NCBI GenBank assembly: GCA_910586775.1
Contig: CAJUJN010000008.1
Coordinates: forward strand, 2,375 to 66,374
Direction: 5' to 3'
Source: an uncultured Acetatifactor sp.
Lineage (GTDB): Bacteria; Bacillota; Clostridia; Lachnospirales; Lachnospiraceae
Length of the DNA stretch: 64,000 nucleotides
Shown: positions 1 through 7,187 of the stretch, in pieces
Position numbering within the stretch: position 1 is the first letter of the stretch
How the letters are laid out: each line of letters opens with the position of its first letter
Made by a program: the position numbers and the translations under genes
The notes under the pieces: model-generated
What the model was told of the DNA's origin: nothing
What the model saw: the letters and a program-made list of their open reading frames with translations, nothing else
Database searches by the model: none

Positions 1-2392
1 GCTCCTCTTCCATGGAATGCTCCTCTTCCATGGAATGCTCCTCTTCCATGGAATGCTCCTCTTCCATGGAATGTTCCTCTTCCATGGAATGTTCTTCTTC
101 CATGGTTCGCATTTCTTCCATAGTATAAGGAATATATTTCAGTATACTCAGAGACAAAGGCGCCATCTTCACCGTGACGGAATAGGGTCTGTCGTCCCAC
201 TCCACAGCCTTCGCCCGTTTCACCCGGTTATTCACGATTCCCGTACCGCCGTACTTCGTGCTGTCGGAATTGAAAATCTCTTTATATTTTCCGGCAAGGG
301 GCGTTCCTGTAGTAATCTCCCGCTCCACACCGGCAAAATTTGCAATTACCAGAAGCATTTCTTCCTCCCCGGAAGCCTTTTCCTCTCTGAAAGAAGCATC
401 TTCCACAGAAGAAACTTTAGAAGAAGCTTTTTCCGCGCCGGCCTTCCGCAGATAGGTCAGATAGCAGTCCTGAGCAGAAATATGGTTCACCCACTCAAAG
501 CCCTCCGGTGCATCGTCCAACGCATAAAGCGCGGGATTCGTGCGGTACAAGTGATTTAAATCCTTCATCAGTACAGAAATTCCCTTATGCTCCGGTACAT
601 CCGCAAGTTCCCATTCCACACTGCGGTTCTCGTTCCACTCATCGAATTCACCCAGGTCCTGTCCCATAAACAGCAGTTTCTTACCCGGATGGGTCATCAT
701 ATAGGCAAGGGTAAGCCGCAGATTCGCAAATTTCTGCTCCCGTTCCCCCGGCATTTTCCCGATCAGGGATGCCTTTCCATGCACCACTTCATCATGTGAA
801 AATACCAGGATAAATTTCTCGCTGTAGGCATAGACCATGCTGAAGGTCAGCTCCCCGTGGCGGTGGCTTCTGAAATAAGGATCAAACTTAATGTAATCCA
901 GATAATCATTCATAAAGCCCATATTCCATTTCAGGTCAAAGCCCAGCCCGTCGTCCTCCAGCGCTCCCGTAATCTTCGGGAATGCAGTACTCTCCTCCGC
1001 AATGGTAAGGACACCGGGATTCCGTTTCTTCATGACGGAATTCAGATGCTTGATCAGTTCTATAGCTTCCAGGTTCTCCTTTCCGCCATACATATTGGCA
1101 ACCCATTCGCCGTCCTTTTTACCGTAATCCAGATAAAGCATACTCGCCACTGCGTCCATACGGATGCCGTCCGCATGGTATTTTTCCACCCAGAACAGCG
1201 CGTTGGCAATCAAGTAATTGGATACCTGCGGCCTGCCGTAATTGTAGATTAAAGTCCCCCAGTGAGGATGGCTGCCCTGTCTGGGATCCAGATGCTCGTA
1301 CAGGCAAGTGCCGTCAAAATTGGATAATCCGTAGGCATCCCTGGGAAAGTGGGCCGGAACCCAGTCCAGAATCACACCGATACCAGCTCTGTGCAGCTCA
1401 TTCACAAAATACATGAAATCCTCAGGGGAGCCATATCTGGCTGTGGGCGCATAGTACCCTATCACCTGATATCCCCAGGAACCGTCCAGAGGATGTTCCA
1501 TTACCGGCATCAGCTCCACATGGGTATACCCCATTTCTTTGATATAGGGAATCAGCTTTGCAGCGATTTCACGATAGCTGGGATATGTTTCCTTATCCTC
1601 CCTGATTACGGAGCCAAGGTAGAGTTCGTATATACTAACCGGAACATTTCCTGTCTGGAAGTCTTCTCTGGCTTTCAGGAATTTATCGTCCTTCCATTTG
1701 AAAGATTCCAGGTCCGCAATGACGGAAGCCGTCTCCGGGCGAAGCTGAGCAGCATTTTCGTAAGGATCCGCTTTCAGATAGGTAAGCCCGCCCTTCAATT
1801 TCATCTCAAACTTATAATTGTCACCCGGCTTTGCATCCGGTATAAATATTTCAAAGATGCCGGAATCCCACAACCGTCTCATCTGGTGTACTCTTCCATC
1901 CCAACCGTTGAAATCTCCTACTACGCTGGCACGCATCACATTGGGTGCCCACACGGCAAAACTGGTGCCCTGGACACCGTCGATTTCCATGGGATGTGCT
2001 CCCAGTTTTTCATAGATGGTATAGTGGATACCGTTTTTGAATTTCTCCGTATCCTTTTCCGTGATCTGCGGTTTTGCACGGTAGGCCTCGCCGCGAACCT
2101 TTTCAGTGCCGTCCTTTTCCTTTACCAGATAATGGTATACAGGAAGCTCGCTTTCACTCTGGGGAAGCAGCGCAGCAAAGAATCCGTCCTCGTCTGCCAG
2201 TTCCATCTGAACCGTCTCCCCGGTGCCCTCGAATACAAGCTCTGCCCCCTCTGCCCCCGGAAAATATGCCTGCACAAGAGTCTGCCGCCCGGATTTATGG
2301 GGTCCCAACAGTTCATGCGGATTGTCTGATTCCGAATAGATGAGCTCCTCGATTTTAGGCCAGTTCATCAGTCCATACAGTTTTTTTGTCAT
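1..2392 (-). CDS. glgB: 1,4-alpha-glucan (glycogen) branching enzyme, 3' end outside window
   Basis: Cytoplasmic GH13 enzyme that makes the alpha-1,6 branches of glycogen. The protein reads MTKKLYGLMNWPKIEEL and is still open after about 797 codons at the window edge. An N-terminal CBM48-like region (APNVMRASVVGDFNGWDGR) is followed by the catalytic barrel. The triad is visible: DGIRMDAV (nucleophile Asp), LTIAEEST (acid/base Glu) and FSHDEVVHGK (transition-state Asp). Start is ATG 2392 with AAAGGA about 10 bases upstream. Two oddities lie in the C-terminal part. A charged insertion, AEKASSKVSSVEDASF onward, sits in the strand before LLVIANFAGVERE. After the normal end (LSLSILKYIPYTMEE) comes a tail of HSMEEE repeats encoded by the 18-bp array at 2-109. 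The family call is firm; the true C-terminus is unseen. Confidence 0.95.
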   Translation of the reverse strand, partial: MTKKLYGLMNWPKIEELIYSESDNPHELLGPHKSGRQTLVQAYFPGAEGAELVFEGTGETVQMELADEDGFFAALLPQSESELPVYHYLVKEKDGTEKVRGEAYRAKPQITEKDTEKFKNGIHYTIYEKLGAHPMEIDGVQGTSFAVWAPNVMRASVVGDFNGWDGRVHQMRRLWDSGIFEIFIPDAKPGDNYKFEMKLKGGLTYLKADPYENAAQLRPETASVIADLESFKWKDDKFLKAREDFQTGNVPVSIYELYLGSVIREDKETYPSYREIAAKLIPYIKEMGYTHVELMPVMEHPLDGSWGYQVIGYYAPTARYGSPEDFMYFVNELHRAGIGVILDWVPAHFPRDAYGLSNFDGTCLYEHLDPRQGSHPHWGTLIYNYGRPQVSNYLIANALFWVEKYHADGIRMDAVASMLYLDYGKKDGEWVANMYGGKENLEAIELIKHLNSVMKKRNPGVLTIAEESTAFPKITGALEDDGLGFDLKWNMGFMNDYLDYIKFDPYFRSHRHGELTFSMVYAYSEKFILVFSHDEVVHGKASLIGKMPGEREQKFANLRLTLAYMMTHPGKKLLFMGQDLGEFDEWNENRSVEWELADVPEHKGISVLMKDLNHLYRTNPALYALDDAPEGFEWVNHISAQDCYLTYLRKAGAEKASSKVSSVEDASFREEKASGEEEMLLVIANFAGVEREITTGTPLAGKYKEIFNSDSTKYGGTGIVNNRVKRAKAVEWDDRPYSVTVKMAPLSLSILKYIPYTMEEMRTMEEEHSMEEEHSMEEEHSMEEEHSMEEEHSMEEE
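2..109. repeat. 18-bp tandem minisatellite inside the glgB 3' end
   Basis: Six consecutive 18-bp units (2-19, 20-37, 38-55, 56-73, 74-91, 92-109). The first four are identical (CTCCTCTTCCATGGAATG), the fifth and sixth differ by a few bases, and a decayed seventh lies at 110-127. Each unit adds the hexapeptide HSMEEE to the GlgB C-terminus. The unit carries the palindrome TTCCATGGAA. The array reaches the window edge and may be longer. Confidence 0.95.
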
Positions 2393-2440
2393 AGCCTTTC
2401 TGTCCTTTCTGTTTCCATCTTATTTATCTTTTCCATTGCC

Positions 2441-2725
2441 TTACGAATGTCCGGCTTCCGCAGCCTTTTTATACCATTCCATCACTTTGGGAATGTTTCG
2501 CTCTACCACCGTTCCTGTTTCATAAAAAAGTTCTGCCAGATTATTCTGAGCATCTCTGTCTCCATGCACCGCAGCACGTTCCGTCCAGTAAAATGCCTTC
2601 TCCAGGTCCTGCCCCACACCCAGACCTTCATAATAAAAGTACCCTACCTGACACTCTGCCAGGGGATAACCCTGCTCCGCCAGCTTCAGATGGCCCTGGA
2701 AACATTTCTCATACTGCTCTGTCAA
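2441..2725 (-). pseudogene. Sel1-repeat protein remnant, no proper start
   Basis: The 94 codons encode Sel1-like (TPR-related) repeats: AECQVGYFYYEGLGVGQDLEKA, then DAQNNLAELFYETGTVVERN and KVMEWYKKAAEAG. Such repeats form helical adaptor surfaces. The frame opens just after an in-frame TAA. The only possible starts are a TTG at 2725 with no Shine-Dalgarno sequence and an internal ATG near the end. The gene therefore looks like the 3' remainder of a longer Sel1 gene that lost its 5' part. A working short TTG-initiated gene cannot be excluded. It lies between glgB and the DUF1015 gene on the same strand. Confidence 0.6.
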
Positions 2726-2832
2726 AAAGTATTTTTCAATTTATTCGTTACATTCCGAAAGTTCCCGGCATGGCTTATAATAACCTGTCGACAAACAGCC
2801 TCACTCCTTCCTGTCTCATATTTACATTACCC

Positions 2833-4221
2833 TTATTCTAAAGTATGTAAAAACAACCCGCTTCTCAGCTTCGGCTCAAACCAGGTGGACTTGGGCGGCA
2901 TCAGCTTTCCCGCATCCGCGACGGCGAACAGTTCCCCGATAGATGTGGGATACATGGAAAATGCCACTGCCAGACTGCCGGAACAACTGTCCGATACCGG
3001 ACATGCCTGCCCGGAACGCTGCCCCGCAGCAGGCTCCTGTCCGCCGGAATGCCTTTGTTCCGCAGAAGGTTCCGCGAACTTTTCCTGTTCCCCGGAAGAT
3101 TTCTTCCCTCCGAAAGCCTCCTGCTGCGCCTGTACTCTGCGCTCCAGTTCCTTCAGCCCTCTGATGCCGCCCACAAAATCAATCCTTTTATCCGTCTTCG
3201 GGTCACCGATTCCCAAAACCGGATTCAGCAGATGATTCTGCAGCAGGGATACGTCAAGCCCATCCACTGCATCCTCTGACAGGATAAGCGGTCTGGCAGT
3301 CAGCCGGTACCAGGCTCCATCCAGAAACATGCCGAACTGCCCCTTTCCTTCCGGACGATAAGGAGATTGGGCAACTTTCTCCACCTGGAAATTCTCCGAA
3401 ACTTTCTTCAGAAAGTCTTCCTTTGAAAGCCCGTTCAGGTCCTGTACTACACGGTTGTAATCCATAATATACAATTCTTCATCCGGAAACAGAACGGAAA
3501 GAAAGTAATTGAATTCCTCTTCACCCTTATAATCCGGATGCGTCTCTCTCCGCATCAGCCCCACCTTGACCGCGGAGGCACAGCGGTGATGGCCGTCCGC
3601 AATGTAGACCGCATCCAGGTCCGCAAACTGTCCATGGATGCGTTCCACTCTGTCCGTTTCCCCCATCACCCATACCCTGTGCCGGATGCCGTCGGCAGAT
3701 ACAAAGTCATAAACCGGCACTTCCTCTTTCGCTTCCTTTACAATGCCCCGAAGCGCATCATTTGAGCGGTATGCCAGAAAAATGGGGCCTGTCTGGGTAT
3801 TGCATACATCCACATGGCGGATTCTGTCCTGCTCCTTGTCCGCCCGGGTATTTTCATGCTTTTTGATCACGTTATTACAGTAGTCGTCAATGGAGGCACA
3901 TGCCACGATGCCTGTCTGGCTTCTGCCGTTCATTGTCAATTCATAGAGATAATAGCAGGGGCGTTCCTCTTTTATAAATCTGCCCTCTGCAATCCAATCC
4001 TGAAGCAGCCTGGCCGCTCTCTCATAAACCTCCCCGGCATAGGTATCTATTTCCTGGCCGAATCCTGTCTCAGCACGGTCTATTGCCAGAAAAGAATCGG
4101 GATTCCGTCTTACTTCTTCCGTGGCTTCTTCTCTGTTATACACATCATAAGGTAATGCCGCAATTGCGCTTTCCATGCCCGGTACCGGGCGGTATGCGGA
4201 AAACGGTCTTATTTCTGCCAT
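2833..4221 (-). CDS. DUF1015 family protein with low-complexity insertion
   Basis: A 462-residue protein of the DUF1015 family, whose members often sit next to serA/serC; biochemical role unknown. Family hallmarks are the N-terminus MAEIRPFSAYRPVPG with LPYDVYN, the centre (DAVYIADGHHRCASA, FNYFLSVLFPDEEL) and the C-terminus (YPTSIGELFAVADAGK, MPPKSTWFEPKLRSGL). I start at ATG 4221, because AAAGGAG lies 7 bases upstream; an earlier in-frame ATG at 4257 has no such site. Between RIDFVGGIRGLKELERRV and the conserved C-terminal LAVAFSMYPTS there are about 50 extra residues rich in G, S, E and Q (from QAQQEAFGG to DSCSGS) that the family normally lacks. It faces the methyltransferase gene divergently. 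Confidence 0.88.
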   Translation of the reverse strand: MAEIRPFSAYRPVPGMESAIAALPYDVYNREEATEEVRRNPDSFLAIDRAETGFGQEIDTYAGEVYERAARLLQDWIAEGRFIKEERPCYYLYELTMNGRSQTGIVACASIDDYCNNVIKKHENTRADKEQDRIRHVDVCNTQTGPIFLAYRSNDALRGIVKEAKEEVPVYDFVSADGIRHRVWVMGETDRVERIHGQFADLDAVYIADGHHRCASAVKVGLMRRETHPDYKGEEEFNYFLSVLFPDEELYIMDYNRVVQDLNGLSKEDFLKKVSENFQVEKVAQSPYRPEGKGQFGMFLDGAWYRLTARPLILSEDAVDGLDVSLLQNHLLNPVLGIGDPKTDKRIDFVGGIRGLKELERRVQAQQEAFGGKKSSGEQEKFAEPSAEQRHSGGQEPAAGQRSGQACPVSDSCSGSLAVAFSMYPTSIGELFAVADAGKLMPPKSTWFEPKLRSGLFLHTLE

Positions 4222-4263
4222 CTCTGCGCTCCTTTTCCAGCCATATTTTCGAAACATAACTAT

Positions 4264-4292
4264 ATTTTATCAAAAATATCTGTACTTAACAA
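4264..4292 (-). promoter_or_regulatory. Candidate sigma-A promoter for the DUF1015 gene
   Basis: On the minus strand, TTGTTA (4287-4292), a 17-base spacer and TAAAAT (4264-4269) lie about 43 bases before the ATG at 4221. The rest of 4293-4511 (between the divergent genes) is A+T-rich and shows no ORF or riboswitch I recognise. Confidence 0.5.
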
Positions 4293-4511
4293 GCATCTGG
4301 TGATAAACTATATTAGAAAATATTGTTCCGTCCGGAATTTCGTTTCATCCGCTCACGACAAAGCGCAATTCACGGCAGGGTCCGATAAACCTGCGATAAA
4401 CCCGGAATGAAATCCGTGTTTTCAAACCTGGCTTAAGTCTGCCTGCGAAGAGATGGAAAAGCACAAAAGTAAACCTTCAAATATTGAGCGCTATACACAG
4501 GAGGCATCAGA

Positions 4512-5282
4512 ATGATTTTTGAAAAAGCTTTTGACAATGCCGCTATGGATTACGACCAAAGCCGCCCCGTTTACCCGGAAGCATTATACCGGGATATCTT
4601 CCGGTATCAGCCTGTTTCCTCTGACAGCCATGTACTGGAAATCGGCCTGGGAACCGGGAAAGCGTCGCCCCCTGTCCTGGCTACAGGCTGTCATTTTACC
4701 GGAATAGAGCCGGGAGAAAACCTTATCGCCCTGGCGAAGCAAAACCTTCGGAAATACGCCAATTTTTCCTGCCGGAACCTGACTCTGCAGGAATTTGTGT
4801 GCCCGGAGCAGTCTTTTGACCTGATCTACGCTGCCACGGCATTCCACTGGATTCCGGAGGAATACGGTTATACCAGGGTATTCCATATGCTGAAAAGCGG
4901 CGGTGTATTTGCCAGATTTGCCTATCATGCCGGCCCTGACGGGACACGTAAGGCACTGACGGAACAGATTCAGGTATGTTATCAAAAGTATATGCCCCGT
5001 GAAGGAGACTATAAGGAATTTTCGGAGACCGATGCGGAGCATTTAAGCGGGCTTGCTGCCGAATACGGCTTTACCAATACCCAATATTCGCTGTACCATG
5101 TGACAAAGGATTTTACCGCCGACGAATATATGGCGCTGCTCAGGACATATCCTGACCATATGTCACTGGAGGAAGACAGCCGCGGAAAACTTTTTGACGG
5201 AATCCATTCCGCCATCACCCAAAACGGCGGTACTATCACGGTGTACTACACAATGGATCTGGAACTGGCTGAAAAGCCATAG
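4512..5282 (+). CDS. Class I SAM-dependent methyltransferase
   Basis: A 256-residue Rossmann-fold methyltransferase of the Methyltransf_11/25 type. Motif I is HVLEIGLGTGKASPPVL (the usual second Gly-rich Gly is replaced, GLGTGK), the motif II acidic residue is in GIEPGENLIALAKQN, and the post-core motifs are FDLIYAATAFHWI and HMLKSGGVF. The AFHWIP stretch is typical of the small-molecule/UbiE-like branch. Substrate cannot be inferred. Start ATG 4512 follows ACAGGAGGCATCAG. The stop is TAG (5280-5282), followed one codon later by TAA. It appears monocistronic or grouped with the small gene 100 bases downstream. Confidence 0.88.
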   Translation: MIFEKAFDNAAMDYDQSRPVYPEALYRDIFRYQPVSSDSHVLEIGLGTGKASPPVLATGCHFTGIEPGENLIALAKQNLRKYANFSCRNLTLQEFVCPEQSFDLIYAATAFHWIPEEYGYTRVFHMLKSGGVFARFAYHAGPDGTRKALTEQIQVCYQKYMPREGDYKEFSETDAEHLSGLAAEYGFTNTQYSLYHVTKDFTADEYMALLRTYPDHMSLEEDSRGKLFDGIHSAITQNGGTITVYYTMDLELAEKP

Positions 5283-5333
5283 AAATAAAGCAGAATAGAA
5301 ACAAAGCAGAAAAGAAACAAAGCAGAAAAGCAG
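5282..5333. repeat. 16-bp tandem repeat downstream of the methyltransferase
   Basis: Three adjacent 16-bp units (5282-5297, 5298-5313, 5314-5329) of the form GAAACAAAGCAGAAAA, the last two identical, plus a partial GCAG. Non-coding, between the TAG stop and the next gene. Confidence 0.85.
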
Positions 5334-5385
5334 GGCATCTGCAATAGCACCGGAAATCTTCCGGAATGATCAGGAGGTACAAATC

Positions 5386-5670
5386 ATGACAGATGAAAAT
5401 CGCAAAATATTAGAGCGGATCAACAGCTACGCGGAAAATGTGCTGGGAGAGATTGACCCCCAGAAAATACAGGTTTCCGTCCAGCTGGAGAAGCTGAAAC
5501 CTGTAATGGAGGAAATCGCAGCCGAGAAGGACATGAGCCTGGAGGATGTGTTTATCCTGTACATGGATCTTCAGAGCGAGGCTTCATGCGCCACGAACCA
5601 GAAGCTGAAGGACAGCCTGCAGGATATCAATAACGGCTTTGACGGCGGCTCTCCGCTGCTGTTCCGGTAA
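5386..5670 (+). CDS. Small conserved-looking protein of unknown function
   Basis: The 94-residue product is acidic and predicted helical, with no membrane segment or Cys motif. It reads MTDENRKILERINSYAENV, then IQVSVQLEKLKPVMEEIA and MSLEDVFILYMDLQSE. ATG 5386 has a clear AGGAGGT 7 bases upstream, and codon use resembles the neighbours, so I accept it as a gene. I do not recognise the family. It may be cotranscribed with the methyltransferase gene. A strong GC hairpin follows about 90 bases downstream. Confidence 0.7.
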   Translation: MTDENRKILERINSYAENVLGEIDPQKIQVSVQLEKLKPVMEEIAAEKDMSLEDVFILYMDLQSEASCATNQKLKDSLQDINNGFDGGSPLLFR

Positions 5671-5763
5671 AAGGCAAATATGAACCATGAACCGGAATGC
5701 CTGCCCACCTTGACCGGTCTGTGCCGTGATTCGGCCGTTTGATTGACAGCAGTAATACAAGAA

Positions 5764-5793
5764 GCCGGGAGCGAAAAGAAAGACGCTCCCGGC
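5764..5793. terminator. GC-rich hairpin between convergent genes
   Basis: Perfect 10-bp stem GCCGGGAGCG/CGCTCCCGGC with a 10-base loop. It lies between the small + gene (ends 5670) and the fucosidase gene (ends 5868, minus). The minus-strand side is followed by TTCTTGTATT, a weak T-rich tract; the plus side has none. Probably the terminator of the fucosidase transcript. Confidence 0.55.
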
Positions 5794-5867
5794 TGTTGGC
5801 GGAAACTGCCGGCGCCATACAGGAGGCATTGCCCGGCCGTGGCATTTGTCTTGACGGGAAAGCCCCT

Positions 5868-7094
5868 TCAGCAGCTGATCTTCGCTACCCGCACCACCAG
5901 ATTTCTTCCATAGCAATAAGGTACCGTATGTACCGTTACGCTGCTTCCCTCCTGTGTATACTCCACTGCCTCCCCATTGTCCATCCAGGCAATGGACCTG
6001 ATCTGCTCCGGCAGTTCAAACACATCCGAGAAATCCGCCTCCTCGTTCTGAGCCACATTCCCGTCGGCGCGCATGGGAAGTCGGAAACAGAACAGATAAT
6101 AGCAGTTCCCGTCCTTTAAGAGAAAGTCCTCTTCCTTATTGGTAACTTCGATACCTGCGGGCCTGGGAGCGCGGATAGCTTCTTCATAATAAGCAACCCA
6201 TTCTCCCACGATTCCCAGCATGGCGGCATCCATGAGACGCAGGGAACCGTCTCCCATGGGACCCACGTTCAGGAGCATGTTGGAACCGTATTTCCGGCAT
6301 TCCGCCAGCTCGCAGATCATCTGCGCCGGAGAACGGTATGCCAGATCCTCCTTCGCATAACCCCAGTGGTCCGCAAAGATCTCGCACATTTCACTGGCAA
6401 CATACTTTGGCACGCCCTCAAAATTCAGCGGCTGGGGTTTTCCCCGCTCGAAAGTCACGCTGTCCAGTTCGATATGCCCCAGGGTTCCCCGGGCGGACAA
6501 TCCGGTGTTGTTGATGATCATGGCCTCGGGCTGGTGGCTGCGGATCATGCCGTACAGGGCATCCTCCTCCCAGTCCTCCTCCGGTTTGTCCCACATCCCG
6601 TCAAACCAGATCCCGCCGATCTTACCGTAATTTTTGCACAGGATCTCCACGCTGGCCCGGAGATATTTCAGATATTCCTTAAAATCCGTCCTGTAAGAAG
6701 GCTCCCTCCAATCCAGCAGGGTATGATAAAAGAAAGGAATGATATCCTGCTCCTGGCAGGCATCCACAAATTCCTGCACCAGATCCCGGCCGCAGGCGGC
6801 ATGGGGCGCATCGTAATCGTTTAACCCGCAGGTGTCATAAAGAGAAAAACCGTCGTGATGCCTGGTGGTCAAAGTGATGTATCTGCAGCCTGCCCCCTTT
6901 GCGGTACGCACCAGTTCTTTCGCCCACTCCCGCCCGGGGTTAAACTCTTTTGTCAGAACCTCATAGTCCGCATCCGGTATGGAGTGGCTCAGCTTCGCCC
7001 ACTCACCCTTCCCCAGAACACTGTACAGTCCGAAATGCACAAACATCCCGAACCCCAGTTTTTCAAAATCCTGAATATACTTTTTTACGATCAT
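5868..7094 (-). CDS. Alpha-L-fucosidase, GH29
   Basis: A 408-residue GH29 enzyme that releases terminal L-fucose. Hallmarks are LGFGMFVHFGLYSVLGKGEW, the HH pair in YITLTTRHHDGFSLYDT, the retaining nucleophile Asp in GGIWFDGMWD, and the MLLNVGPMGDGSL motif ending the barrel, followed by a short C-terminal beta domain. There is no signal peptide, so it should act in the cytoplasm on imported fucosyl-oligosaccharides. Start ATG 7094 has AGGAGGTAGAGAA in front. No sugar transporter is adjacent. A 16-bp duplication carrying GGAGAAAG lies just upstream (7110-7141). Confidence 0.92.
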   Translation of the reverse strand: MIVKKYIQDFEKLGFGMFVHFGLYSVLGKGEWAKLSHSIPDADYEVLTKEFNPGREWAKELVRTAKGAGCRYITLTTRHHDGFSLYDTCGLNDYDAPHAACGRDLVQEFVDACQEQDIIPFFYHTLLDWREPSYRTDFKEYLKYLRASVEILCKNYGKIGGIWFDGMWDKPEEDWEEDALYGMIRSHQPEAMIINNTGLSARGTLGHIELDSVTFERGKPQPLNFEGVPKYVASEMCEIFADHWGYAKEDLAYRSPAQMICELAECRKYGSNMLLNVGPMGDGSLRLMDAAMLGIVGEWVAYYEEAIRAPRPAGIEVTNKEEDFLLKDGNCYYLFCFRLPMRADGNVAQNEEADFSDVFELPEQIRSIAWMDNGEAVEYTQEGSSVTVHTVPYCYGRNLVVRVAKISC

Positions 7095-7109
7095 TTCTCT
7101 ACCTCCTGC

Positions 7110-7141
7110 TGTATTTTCTTTCTCCTGTATTTTCTTTCTCC
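7110..7141. repeat. Two 16-bp tandem units in the fucosidase 5' leader
   Basis: TGTATTTTCTTTCTCC occurs at 7110-7125 and again at 7126-7141, with a partial third copy. Read on the minus strand the unit contains GGAGAAAG, so ribosome-binding-like sequences have been multiplied ahead of the real AGGAGGT. Confidence 0.85.
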
Positions 7142-7187
7142 TTTATTTTGTCCGCGTGCCCGGCCTTCTGCGCCGCCTGTGCGTCAG

